Positions 25,179 through 33,241 of a DNA stretch of 52,825 bases are shown here, piece after piece. Position 1 is the first letter of the stretch. Each line of letters starts with the position of its first letter. The stretch spans positions 1 to 52,825 of the forward strand of contig NZ_VCLA01000011.1 in NCBI RefSeq assembly GCF_009600885.1, given 5' to 3'. The notes below the pieces were generated by a model that searched no databases, was not told the origin of the DNA, and saw nothing but the letters and a program-made list of their open reading frames with translations. A program made the position numbers and the translations under genes. Origin of the DNA: Streptomyces jumonjinensis (GTDB lineage Bacteria > Actinomycetota > Actinomycetes > Streptomycetales > Streptomycetaceae).

Positions 25179-25578
25179 CGGCTGTCGCGAGCCCGGTCGT
25201 CGGCGGGCTCCGGGCTGGCGGGCTCCGGACCGATGGACCTGTTGGACTCGGGGTCCCTGCGCGGCCGTGTACGGCGGGGGCGTACGGGCGGGCCGGCGGC
25301 GGTCCATGGATGCCGCGCGGCCGGGAGAGCCGGGAAGGCCGCCGGGAGGCGTCTCGTCGCGGAGACGCCGGGGCATCACCGGGGGATTCGCGGTGTGGCC
25401 GGATCCCGTTGTCGTGCTCGGGCCGGGCGGCGGGGACGCGTGGCGGAGATCTGCGGGCACAGCCATGGGAAGGCTCCGTGGATGCTGAGATCCCACACGG
25501 GCCTGTCTTCACCGGGGCGCCGGAGGGCGCCGCACGGTCGCGAGCGGACCGTGCCCCTCAGCACGACCCACGCTGCGA

Positions 25579-25609
25579 GGCTAGGCCGTGAACACGGCCC
25601 GCTGTCAAG
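25579..25609 (-). promoter_or_regulatory. Candidate promoter of the monooxygenase operon with a 16-bp palindromic operator
   Basis: On the minus strand TTGACA (25609-25604) is followed after 19 bases by TAGCCT (25584-25579). The spacer contains the perfect dyad GGCCGTG-N2-CACGGCC (25585-25600). A repressor bound there would block the promoter. The 19-base spacing is slightly long, so the -10 assignment is tentative. Confidence 0.45.
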
Positions 25610-25679
25610 GGTGTCCATACTGTGAACGCCGCGTCTCGGGACGGTTGACGCCGCCGCGGATGCCTGCTCCACTTGGGCC

Positions 25680-25751
25680 ATGCATTCACAGCAGCCGCTG
25701 GTCAGGCGCTCCCACATCGACTTCGGTCGCGTGTGGTCCTCGTCCTGTTGA
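25680..25751 (+). CDS. Cysteine-type small leader peptide (23 residues), orphan
   Basis: The 23-residue open frame contains LVRRSHIDFGRVWSSSC and ends with Cys before the stop. It matches the actinobacterial putative leader-peptide family (R-R-x-H-x-D-x-x-R-V-x-S-x-x-C) found ahead of sulfur-assimilation and organosulfur genes, where Cys codons near the end sense cysteinyl-tRNA supply. Here no plus-strand gene follows. Instead it is divergent from two luciferase-like monooxygenases. No Shine-Dalgarno sequence is visible. A hairpin lies 26 bases after its stop. It may be a relic of a lost sulfur operon or may control a short RNA. Confidence 0.6.
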   Translation: MHSQQPLVRRSHIDFGRVWSSSC

Positions 25752-25777
25752 GCCGCCCCGGCCGCTGCCCCGCGTCC

Positions 25778-25800
25778 GCGCTCCCCCTGTCCGGGAGCGC
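25778..25800 (+). terminator. Possible attenuator hairpin after the leader peptide
   Basis: GCGCTCCC (25778-25785) and GGGAGCGC (25793-25800) pair perfectly across a 7-base loop, 26 bases after the leader-peptide stop. A ribosome stalled at the terminal Cys codon would cover the region just upstream. No U tract follows. From 25801 to 26083 I see no gene. Confidence 0.4.
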
Positions 25801-26083
25801 TGTACGCGTCTGACGGGCGCGAGAAGCCGTCATCGTGACCTCCGAAGCGGCGTCAGCCTCTTTCCCGCTGACTCCCCCTTCGCCCCGCCCGTTCACCCCG
25901 TTCGCCCCGTTCACCACCGGAACGTCCTGCGCACCGCCTGTCCTCATCACGCATCGCGATACGCACCCCTCCCCTCACCGCACACGCCGCCGGAACGCCG
26001 CCGGAACCACCGGAGCCCGACCCGCTCCCCGACGTCCCGGAGAACGGGTGCGCCCCCGCCTTCGAGCACACGCGGGCCGCCGA

Positions 26084-27370
26084 TCAGTCGCAGGGACAGC
26101 AGCAGCCGTCCCCGCAGCCGCAGTCGGGGCAGTCGCAGTTGCGGCAGCACCCCTCGCGCTTCTTGCGCGACCAGGGGCCCTCGTACTCCTTGGCACAGCA
26201 GATCCGGCAGGTGCAGCAGAGCAGGGTGAAGGCGGCGCAGCCGGCGAGGAAGCCGCGCGGCTGGGGTCCTTGGGGGACAGCGGGCCCGCCGGAGCCGCCA
26301 TGACCCCCGGGTCCGCCGTGTCCACCGTGTCCGCCATGGCCCCCGGGGCCACCCGGCCCGCCGGAGCCGTCATGCCCGCCGCCGGGCCGACCGTGGTCTC
26401 CGGCTCCCCGGGCCGGGCCGCCCGGGGCCGAGTCGCCTCCGTACGGATGATCACCGTGGGGACCGTGTCCCCCGTACGGGTTCGTCCCCGAAGCGTGCGC
26501 ACGAGCCGCGCAGCCCGTGGCGCCGAACGCCCGGTTCACCGAGACGGCCAGCTCATGGGCGAGCAGCACATGCACCAGCCTGCCGTCGGTGAAGTGCGCG
26601 TCGCGCAGCGCCAGACGCACCCCGTGGACGGCGTCGTCCGCAAGTCTGCGGGCCTCCTCCCGTGAGGTGCCGGTGGCGGTCAGCGGGTTCCAGGCGCCGC
26701 GGGCCGCGTCGGCCGTCTGGTCCTCCACGGCGTCCAGCAGATGGGCGAGCCGCCCGAAGAGCCGTCCGGCCTCCGCGAGCGGAGCCGCGTTCCCGGGGCG
26801 TCCGGCGAGACGGGCGGTGTGCGCGAAGGCGGCGGCGGTGGCGGTCTCGGTGGGCTCGGTGATCGTCAGCAGCGAGGTGCCCGGCCCGGCGACGGCCTCG
26901 ATCCCCGGCTGTCTGTCGACCGCGTCGAGCAGTACGGCGGTGTCGAAGCCCAGCTCCGCACCGGCTCGCGCGCCCGCCCGGTCCCAGCCCGCGGCGACCC
27001 TGCGCGCGGCGGCGGCGACCGGTCTGCGGGCCAGCGCCCCGTCCCGGTCGGCGACATGGTCGCGCACCTTCGCCGACGCCAGCACGAGCGAGACGGCCGC
27101 CGCCAGCCGCGCCCCTTCACCTTGGGCGACCGGTGCGGTGCGCAGGGCGCGGAGGGGGCAGGGGCCGGCGGTGCGGCGGGCGGCGGGGTCCCGTTCGGAC
27201 TGAGCTTCCGTCAGGACCGATACGATCAGGCCGTCATAATTGGTGACCACCCGGGCGAACTGACCATGGCCGGATCGAAGCGCCAGACAGAGACCGCAGA
27301 GATGAGCCAGCCATTCGGCTTTCAGACCGTCGGTGAGCCGATGGCCGCAAGGCCGGACTATTCCGAACAC
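26084..27370 (-). CDS. DUF5685 family protein with Gly/His-rich linker and Cys-rich tail
   Basis: A 428-residue protein of the DUF5685 family, function unknown. The N-terminal helical domain (1-290) begins MFGIVRPCGHRL with HLCGLCLALRSGHGQ, a Cys/His pattern that could bind metal. Residues about 295-365 are low-complexity Gly/His repeats (GGHGGHGGHGGPGG). The end carries a Cys cluster (LLCCTCRICC, then CCRNCDCPDCGCGDGCCCPCD), about 20 cysteines in 65 residues. The GTG start at 27370 has GGGGGA upstream. Metal binding is an inference from the Cys/His content. The gene is monocistronic and divergent from the sepF-like gene. Confidence 0.82.
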   Translation of the reverse strand: MFGIVRPCGHRLTDGLKAEWLAHLCGLCLALRSGHGQFARVVTNYDGLIVSVLTEAQSERDPAARRTAGPCPLRALRTAPVAQGEGARLAAAVSLVLASAKVRDHVADRDGALARRPVAAAARRVAAGWDRAGARAGAELGFDTAVLLDAVDRQPGIEAVAGPGTSLLTITEPTETATAAAFAHTARLAGRPGNAAPLAEAGRLFGRLAHLLDAVEDQTADAARGAWNPLTATGTSREEARRLADDAVHGVRLALRDAHFTDGRLVHVLLAHELAVSVNRAFGATGCAARAHASGTNPYGGHGPHGDHPYGGDSAPGGPARGAGDHGRPGGGHDGSGGPGGPGGHGGHGGHGGPGGHGGSGGPAVPQGPQPRGFLAGCAAFTLLCCTCRICCAKEYEGPWSRKKREGCCRNCDCPDCGCGDGCCCPCD

Positions 27371-27660
27371 TATGATCCCCCGTGATGTCGATCAGCTGTG
27401 CGGCAGGCATCGTATCGAGCCATTCGCTCACCAGTACGTCTCCGACATCACCCATCTGGGCCGACTTTCATATTTTGTGCAGATCATCCTCCAGGTACGG
27501 GAAGAAAGCTGACGAACCAACACATCTTCTGCACCAGTCCCGTCACGAAACCCCGATGCGACCGCTATCCACTTGGCGCGCGATCCGCATGATGGACCAC
27601 GATAGGGACAGGAAAGACGAAAGACCGCTAGTGAGCGGACCACAGTGGAAGGAGGCGTCC

Positions 27661-28104
27661 ATGGGATCTGTGCGCAAGGCGAGCGCCTGGCTGGGACTCG
27701 TCGAGGACAATGACGAGCGCTACTACGCCGACGAGTACGCCGAGTACTCCGAGGGTGCCGAGACGGGCGACGCCTGGGTGACCGACCCCCGGGTCCGCGT
27801 GGCCTCCGACACCGCCCAGGAGGTCGGCCGCAGGATCGCGACCGTCTCGCCCACCTGCTTCCGCGACGCCCGCGGCATCGGCGAGCTGTTCCGGGAAGGC
27901 ATCCCGGTCATCGTCAACCTCACCGCGCTGGAGTCCCCTGACGCCAAGCGGGTGGTGGACTTCGCGGCCGGGCTGACCTTCGGGCTGCGGGGCTCCATCG
28001 AGCGCGTGGCGACCCGCGTCTTCCTGCTGAGCCCCGCGCATACGCAGGTCGTCAGCGGCGAGGGCGCGGGCCGCCCCCAGGACGGCTTCTACAACCAGAG
28101 CTGA
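27661..28104 (+). CDS. SepF-like cell division protein
   Basis: A 147-residue SepF-family protein. An N-terminal amphipathic segment ([16 protein letters not shown]) is followed by an acidic Tyr-rich linker. The SepF core (about 50-130) is then seen in [43 protein letters not shown], the dimerisation fold that binds FtsZ. Streptomyces carry several SepF paralogues, and this one lies outside the dcw cluster next to an acyl-CoA dehydrogenase, as in related genomes. The ATG has GGAGG 7 bases upstream. The core N-V-T/D-A/P-R-V-D-F pattern is intact. Its specific division or sporulation role cannot be read from sequence. Confidence 0.9.
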   Translation: MGSVRKASAWLGLVEDNDERYYADEYAEYSEGAETGDAWVTDPRVRVASDTAQEVGRRIATVSPTCFRDARGIGELFREGIPVIVNLTALESPDAKRVVDFAAGLTFGLRGSIERVATRVFLLSPAHTQVVSGEGAGRPQDGFYNQS

Positions 28105-28119
28105 GCAGGGCGCTCGCCG

Positions 28120-28275
28120 GTCACCGCCGGCGCACGAGCCGCCGGAGTACGAGCCACTGGCGCACGAGCCGCCGAAGCACGTCACCGCTTGCGCACGAGC
28201 CGCCGGAGCACGTCACCGCCGGCGCGCGAGCCGCCCGGACCACGAGCCGCCCGGACCACGAGCCGCCGGAGCAGA
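28120..28275. repeat. Degenerate tandem repeats around CGCACGAGCCGCCGGAGCACGTCACC
   Basis: Units containing CACGAGCCGCC recur six to seven times with spacings of about 15-40 bases, some followed by GGAGCACGTCACCGCC. They fill the whole gap between the sepF-like gene and the convergent dehydrogenase. I see no clear hairpin terminator, so the repeats may serve as a diffuse one. Confidence 0.65.
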
Positions 28276-29472
28276 TCACCGGAACGCGTCGAGACCGGTG
28301 AGCGCCTTGCCCAGCACGAGCTGGTGCATCTCGACGGTGCCCTCGTAGGTCAGCACCGATTCCAGGTTGGTCGCATGGCGCATCACGGGGTACTCCAGTG
28401 AGATCCCGTTCGCGCCGAGGATGGTGCGCGCGGTGCGGCAGATGCCGATCGCCTCGCGCACATTGTTCAGCTTCCCGAAGCTGACCTGCTCGGGGCGGAG
28501 CCCGCCCGCCTCCATCCGCCGCCCCAGATGGTGCGCGAGCAGAATGCCCTTGTGCAGCTCCACCGCCATGTCGGCCAGCTTGGCCTGGGTGAGCTGGAAG
28601 CCGCCGATGGGCCTGCCGAACTGCTCGCGGGTACGCGCGTACTCCAGCGCGGCGGCGAAACTCGCCCGCGCGGCCCCCATGGCGCCCCAGACGATTCCGT
28701 ACCGCGCGTGGTTCAGACAGCTCAGCGGGCCGCGCAGCCCGGTCACCTCCGGAAGCACCGCGTCGGCGGGCAGCCGGACCTCGTCCAGGACGAGTTCGCT
28801 GGTGACACTGGCCCGCAGAGACCACTTGTGCCGGATCTCGGGCGCGGTGAAGCCGGGGGCGCCGGCCGGGACCAGAAAGCCCCGGATGCCGTCGTCGGTG
28901 CGGGCCCAGACGACCGCGACCCCGGCCACCGAGCCATTGGTGATCCACATCTTGCGGCCCGTCAGCACCCAGTCGGAGCCGTCCCGCCGGGCGCGGGTGC
29001 GCATGCCCGCCGGGTCGGAGCCGTGGTCGGGCTCGGTCAGCCCGAAGCAGCCGATGACCTCGCCCGCCGCCATATCGGGCAGCCACCGCAGCTTCTGCTC
29101 CTCGGAGCCGAAGCGGTGGATCGCGTACATGGCGAGCGAGCCCTGGACGGAGACCAGCGAGCGGACGCCGGAGTCGGCCGCCTCCAGCTCCAGACAGGTC
29201 AGTCCGTACTGGACCGGGGTCGCGCCCGCGCAGCCGTATCCCGTCAGCGGCATGCCGAGCGCACCGAGCGCGCCCAGCTCACGGGTGAGCTCACGGATCT
29301 GCGGCAGCTCGCCGCGCTCGTACCAGTCGGCGATGTACGGCAGCACACGATCGGCCGCCCAGGCGCGTACGGAGTCACGGATCGCCAGATCCTCCGGATC
29401 GAGGAGATCGTCGACGCCGAGCGGGTCCATGGGGTCGAAGGCGGTGTACTCCGAGGGCTTGGGCTGGGACAT
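28276..29472 (-). CDS. gcdH: Glutaryl-CoA dehydrogenase-type acyl-CoA dehydrogenase
   Basis: A 398-residue FAD enzyme that oxidises and decarboxylates glutaryl-CoA to crotonyl-CoA in lysine/tryptophan breakdown. Diagnostic motifs: FGLTEPDHGSDPAGM (FAD-binding), KMWITNGSVAGVAVVWAR, RHKWSLRASVTSELVLDEVRLP, and near the C terminus GANGISLEYPVMRHATNLES followed by LTYEGT, whose Glu is the catalytic base. The last block is specific to glutaryl-CoA dehydrogenases. Electrons go to ETF. No other lysine-degradation gene is beside it. It follows the exporter gene by 63 bases in the same direction and may share its transcript. Confidence 0.88.
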   Translation of the reverse strand: MSQPKPSEYTAFDPMDPLGVDDLLDPEDLAIRDSVRAWAADRVLPYIADWYERGELPQIRELTRELGALGALGMPLTGYGCAGATPVQYGLTCLELEAADSGVRSLVSVQGSLAMYAIHRFGSEEQKLRWLPDMAAGEVIGCFGLTEPDHGSDPAGMRTRARRDGSDWVLTGRKMWITNGSVAGVAVVWARTDDGIRGFLVPAGAPGFTAPEIRHKWSLRASVTSELVLDEVRLPADAVLPEVTGLRGPLSCLNHARYGIVWGAMGAARASFAAALEYARTREQFGRPIGGFQLTQAKLADMAVELHKGILLAHHLGRRMEAGGLRPEQVSFGKLNNVREAIGICRTARTILGANGISLEYPVMRHATNLESVLTYEGTVEMHQLVLGKALTGLDAFR

Positions 29473-29535
29473 GGGGCGGCCTCCGCGAACGTACGGAAAA
29501 CTAGCAGCGCTAGTCGTGGTTTCCGACGTTACGGT

Positions 29536-31353
29536 TCAGTGTGCCGCCCGTCCAGACCCGCTCGCCTCGGCGTGCTCGCGGCTCGCCGGGCCGTTCACCG
29601 CGCCGTTCACCGCGCCGTTCACCGCGCCGTCCGTGTCGCGGCCGGTGTCGCGGCTCGTGCCGCCGTCCGTCTCGTCCGGCAGCGGATACGGGGACCGGGC
29701 CCGTCCGGCGGTCTCGGGGCGCCGGGGCTGCGGGCACTTCTCGTCCAGCGCGACGGCCCGCCGTCCCGCCGGGCTCCCGCCCCGCTCCCCGTCCGGCCGT
29801 GCCCCCGGTCCGTCCTGCGTGCAGTCCATGATGGTCGGCAGTTTCAGCGCGGCGAGCGCGCCGAGCAGCAGCAGCCCGGCGCTGACCAGCAGCGTGACAT
29901 GGAGGCCGTGGACGAAGGAGTCGCGCGCCGTGGTGCGCAGCAGGTCCCCCGTGCCGCCGCCGAGCCGCTCCGCCACCTGGTACGCCTCGCCCAGCGAGTG
30001 GGCGGCGGCGGAGCCGGCGGACCGGGGCACCTCGTCCAGCGACTGAAGGGCGGGCGCGTAGGCCGCGTTCATGACACTGCCGAGGAGGGCGATGCCCATG
30101 CCCGCGCCCAGCTGGTAGGAGGTCTCGCCGATCGCCGCCGCCCCGCCCGCGTGCTCGGGCGGAGCCTCGCTGAGCATCGACTCGTACGCCGCGAAGAGCG
30201 TGGTCTGGAGCCCGAAGCCGAGCAGGACGAATCCCGCGGTGAGCAGCAGGGGCCGGTCCTGCTGGCCCATCAGGGTCAGCAGCAGCACGGCCGCTGCGGT
30301 CAGCACGAAGCCCCAGCCGACCATCCGGCGCGGTCCGACCCGGCGCAGGGTGTACGAGCCGGTCGCGCCCGCCGCCATCGCGGCGAAGGTCAGGGGCAGC
30401 AGCCGCAGTCCAGTCTCCAGCGGGCTGAGTCCGAGGATCAGCTGAAGGTACTGAACCGCGATCAGCTCCAGGCCGACCAGCGCCAGCATGGCGAGGACGA
30501 TGCAGCCGACGGAGGTGGAGAAGGCCGGCACGGCGAACATCCGGATGTCGATCAGCGGATGCTCGCGGCGTCTCTGCCGGCGGACGAAGAGGATCAGCAG
30601 CGCCGCCCCGGCCAGCAGCGGGCCGGCCGTCGCCGGTTCGAACGGATGGTGTCCCACGCCGAGCCGCTTCACCCCGAGGACGACGCCGAGCACTCCGGCC
30701 GCGGCCATCAGCGCGCCGAGCACATCCCAGGGGCCGTCGAAGTCGCCTCTGGACTCGGGCAGCAGCCAGCGGCCCAGCGGCAGGATCACCGCCATCAGCG
30801 GGATGTTGATCAGGAAGACCGAGCCCCACCAGAAGTTCTCGACGAGGAAGCCGCCGACGACCGGTCCGGTCGCCGCGCCCACGGCCGCGACCGCGGTCCA
30901 GATGCCGATCGCCATGGCCCGTTCCCGGCGGTCGGGGAAGACCGTACGCAGGATCGAGAGGGTGGCGGGCATGATCATCGCACCGCCGACGCCGAGCAGG
31001 GCGCGGGCCGCGATCAGCACTTCGGGGGTGGTGGCGAACGCGGCCAGAGCCGAGGCCGCGCCGAAGATGCCGTAGCCGAGGAGCAGCACCCGGCGGCGGC
31101 CGACGCGGTCGCCGAGGGTGCCGAAGAGGATGAGCAGCGCGGCGCAGATCAGCGGATAGGCGTCCACGATCCACAGCAGCTGTACGCCGCTGGGGTTCAG
31201 ATCCTCGGTGACGGCGGGCACCGCGACATGGAGGACGGTCGCGTCCAGGGCGACCAGCAGCAGACTGACGCAGAGGACGAGAAGAACGACCCAGCGGTTG
31301 CCACCGCCGGCCGCCGCACGCAGTCGCGCCGCGGCCGTGGCCGTCCCTGACAT
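29536..31353 (-). CDS. MFS multidrug exporter, DHA2 (14-helix) type
   Basis: A 605-residue drug:H+ antiporter of the DHA2 family. It begins NRWVVLLVLCVSLLLVALDATVLHVAVPAV (motif D1 of 14-helix exporters), with GTLGDRVGRRRVLL (motif A) and ALLGVGGAMIMPATLSILRTVFPDRRERAMAIGIWTA (motifs B/C). Fourteen helices are expected to end around residue 490. The last 100 residues are a hydrophilic, Arg/Gly/Asp-rich tail with AVNG repeated three times, unusual for the family. The ATG has GGAGGT 7 bases upstream; the in-frame extension to 31497 is rejected. No TetR regulator is adjacent. The substrate is unknown. Confidence 0.9.
   Translation of the reverse strand: MSGTATAAARLRAAAGGGNRWVVLLVLCVSLLLVALDATVLHVAVPAVTEDLNPSGVQLLWIVDAYPLICAALLILFGTLGDRVGRRRVLLLGYGIFGAASALAAFATTPEVLIAARALLGVGGAMIMPATLSILRTVFPDRRERAMAIGIWTAVAAVGAATGPVVGGFLVENFWWGSVFLINIPLMAVILPLGRWLLPESRGDFDGPWDVLGALMAAAGVLGVVLGVKRLGVGHHPFEPATAGPLLAGAALLILFVRRQRRREHPLIDIRMFAVPAFSTSVGCIVLAMLALVGLELIAVQYLQLILGLSPLETGLRLLPLTFAAMAAGATGSYTLRRVGPRRMVGWGFVLTAAAVLLLTLMGQQDRPLLLTAGFVLLGFGLQTTLFAAYESMLSEAPPEHAGGAAAIGETSYQLGAGMGIALLGSVMNAAYAPALQSLDEVPRSAGSAAAHSLGEAYQVAERLGGGTGDLLRTTARDSFVHGLHVTLLVSAGLLLLGALAALKLPTIMDCTQDGPGARPDGERGGSPAGRRAVALDEKCPQPRRPETAGRARSPYPLPDETDGGTSRDTGRDTDGAVNGAVNGAVNGPASREHAEASGSGRAAH
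29591..29626. repeat. Three perfect 12-bp tandem repeats inside the exporter tail
   Basis: CCGTTCACCGCG is repeated three times and encodes AVNG x3 on the minus strand. The in-frame unit length means copy changes keep the reading frame. Confidence 0.9.
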
Positions 31354-31797
31354 GCACCTACCTCCAGTGATCCCCTCGCGCTCGGCGGGCCAGCCGGGGA
31401 CGGGGGACAGTCCCTCAGGGCGGTCCGGCATCGACGGGCGAGGAGCCGTCAGAGTACGCGAGTTCCAGCCGTTGGCGCGTGGTGCAGCTCTCACCACTTC
31501 GCGCCGGAAGGTGTGGCGTACGCCACGCGACTGACCGGCCGGTAACAGCGCTCCGGGGCCCGGGAACCGCTCTCAAGGATGAGAAAGAATTCATACAGTC
31601 AGGCGGTGAACGGTAATTTGCGCAACAGAAAGGGTCCTTCGGCAGGAGAGTCAACGCAATAGGGCAGATTCCCTCCGTGATTTCCGAGTCGGCTCAAAAC
31701 AATCGTCGCTGGCCTGAGACATACTCCACATCACATCGTCATCACAAAGACGCTGGATCGGTCTGGCTCCACACTCACTCGCTGTAACGTCGATAGG
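31354..31797. other. 444-base divergent intergenic region
   Basis: No gene is supported. AT content is above the local average between about 31570 and 31800, consistent with promoters. TAACGT (31785-31790) sits 7 bases before the GTG at 31798, fitting a leaderless start for the PAP2-like gene, but no good -35 is seen. The exporter promoter could not be located. Confidence 0.5.
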
Positions 31798-32784
31798 GTG
31801 CGTACCGACATCTTCGCCCGCTTGGACCGAGAGCCGGAACCGCCGAAGATAGAGATCCCGCGGATGAGCCGCACACGACTCGTCCTCTTCGGCGGGACGT
31901 CTGCGTTCTATCTCGCCATCGTCGTCGCCGTGCTGGCGTCGACCTGGCTGGTGGTGATCGACTGGAAGGTCATGCTGTTCCGGCCCTATCAGCAGTGGCC
32001 CGAGTTGCATGCCTTTCTCGACTACTTCGTGGTGCTCGGCCAGCGCGGCCCCACGGCCGTGATGGTCGCCGCCTGGCTGGGCTGGCGCTCCTGGCGTCAG
32101 CACACCCTGCGGCCCCTGCTGGTGCTCGGCGTGTCGCTGTTGCTGCTCAACTCGACCGTCGGCGCGGTCAAGATCGGCCTCGGCCGGCTCGGCCCTCACT
32201 ACGCGACCCAGATCGGTTCCGCCGAACTGTTCGCCGGCGGCGATATATTTCCGTCCGGGCATACCGCCAACGCGGTGGTGACCTGGGGGATCCTGGCGTA
32301 TCTGGCCACCACTCCGAAGACCCGGCGCTATCTGTCGGCGCTCTCCGCGACGGTCTCGCTCGGGGTCGGCCTCACCACCGTGTATCTCGGCACGCACTGG
32401 CTGAGCGATGTACTGCTCGGCTGGGCGGCCGGGTTGCTGATCCTGCTGGCGCTGCCGTGGTGCGAGCCGCTGATCGGACGGACGGAAGCCTGGATCTTCG
32501 AGCGGCGCGAGCGGTGGCGCGCGCGTCGCAGGCTCGCTCCCTCGCTGCCGGTGGCGGCGGGCGGCCCGAGGCCGGCGCTGGTCACCCAGCGCGCGCCCGC
32601 GGAGGAGACCGCCTCCTGTGCGCCGGGGGCCGTCGGCGGCCGGACGGCCCTGCCGGGATCGTCGGCCGGGGCCGGCGGCCGGGTCAGCCGGCCCAGAAAG
32701 CATCCGGTGCGCCCGGAGCGGCCGTCGGTCGCCCCGGGCGGCGGGGGGCGGGCGACCGCCTCGCGGCAGACGACCGGCGGCTGA
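31798..32784 (+). CDS. PAP2-superfamily membrane protein with altered phosphate-binding motifs
   Basis: A 328-residue protein with about six helices (residues 28-225) and a basic, Pro/Gly-rich cytoplasmic tail of 100 residues. Of the three PAP2 phosphatase motifs, PSGH is intact (DIFPSGHTANAV, near 153). The first motif reads KIGLGRLGP, where the usual KX6RP arginine is Gly. The third reads TTVYLGTHWLSD, keeping His and Asp but replacing the SR pair. PAP2 enzymes dephosphorylate lipid phosphates at the membrane. Loss of two phosphate-binding arginines suggests altered or weak catalysis. GTG 31798 has no Shine-Dalgarno sequence. Confidence 0.85.
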   Translation: MRTDIFARLDREPEPPKIEIPRMSRTRLVLFGGTSAFYLAIVVAVLASTWLVVIDWKVMLFRPYQQWPELHAFLDYFVVLGQRGPTAVMVAAWLGWRSWRQHTLRPLLVLGVSLLLLNSTVGAVKIGLGRLGPHYATQIGSAELFAGGDIFPSGHTANAVVTWGILAYLATTPKTRRYLSALSATVSLGVGLTTVYLGTHWLSDVLLGWAAGLLILLALPWCEPLIGRTEAWIFERRERWRARRRLAPSLPVAAGGPRPALVTQRAPAEETASCAPGAVGGRTALPGSSAGAGGRVSRPRKHPVRPERPSVAPGGGGRATASRQTTGG

Positions 32785-32813
32785 AGACCGCGCGCGGCAC
32801 CGGAGAGCACAGA

Positions 32814-32850
32814 GACCAGGGCCCCGGCCGATTCGGCCGGGGCCCTGGTC
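32814..32850 (+). terminator. 17-bp perfect hairpin terminator
   Basis: The arms GACCAGGGCCCCGGCCG (32814-32830) and its complement (32834-32850) surround a 3-base loop, 29 bases after the PAP2-like stop. This strong GC-rich hairpin without a T tract is typical of high-GC actinobacteria. Confidence 0.85.
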
Positions 32851-32910
32851 ATGGCCGGTTCACCACGGCGGACAGCGGACCCGGGCCACCGTCGCCACGG
32901 CCGGCGATCG

Positions 32911-32962
32911 TCACCCCGGCCAGGAGCGGATCCGGGCCCGTCACCCCGACCAGCAGCGGATC
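32911..32962. repeat. 30-bp-period copies of the 3' end of the I78-type gene
   Basis: TCACCCCGACCAGCAGCGGA plus TC at 32941-32962 is identical to 33026-33047, the last codons of the neighbouring I78-type gene. A 2-mismatch copy lies at 32911-32932. The spacing of the two copies is 30 bases and each is followed by CGGGCCC. Confidence 0.8.
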
Positions 32963-33025
32963 CGGGCCCTGGTCATCGCCCGGCCGCTCCGGCCGGGAAC
33001 AGATCCGGGCCCCGTCACCGCCTCA

Positions 33026-33241
33026 TCACCCCGACCAGCAGCGGATCACGGTGCCGCTCTCGACCTCGAAGTTCAGCCGGCCCGCCAGATACTCCAGGGT
33101 GACGATCGCGCCCGGCGGCAGGGACCGGACCGTGGTCCAGCCGCGCCGCCTCGCGCGTTGCTCCGCGCTCTCCTCGGAGAGGCCGACATAGGCGGACGTG
33201 GCGTCGTCCGGGTGCGCCGCCGAGCTCGGTGTGGGTGCCAT
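33026..33241 (-). CDS. Small I78-type peptidase inhibitor family protein
   Basis: A 71-residue protein. The segment GLSEESAEQRARRRGWTTVRSLPPGAIVTLEYLAGRLNFEVESG resembles the compact potato-inhibitor-like fold of family I78, whose members inhibit serine peptidases; the loop after the first helix is the expected contact site. No signal peptide is visible, so any target is probably intracellular or export is non-classical. Start choice: ATG 33241, with GTGs at 33247 and 33250 as alternatives; ribosome-binding sites are weak for all. It is flanked by repeats of its own 3' end. Confidence 0.72.
   Translation of the reverse strand: MAPTPSSAAHPDDATSAYVGLSEESAEQRARRRGWTTVRSLPPGAIVTLEYLAGRLNFEVESGTVIRCWSG

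Noticed and set aside
27234..27455. A 73-codon minus-strand frame starting [14 protein letters not shown] ahead of the DUF5685 gene
   Set aside because: The first 30 residues look protein-like, but the frame then runs out of phase through the DUF5685 start and has no supporting ribosome-binding site or family.
28528..31350. A 940-codon plus-strand frame opposite the exporter and dehydrogenase
   Set aside because: Low-complexity Arg/Gln/Asp composition, no motifs, and it spans two clear genes and their junction; it is an antisense artefact.
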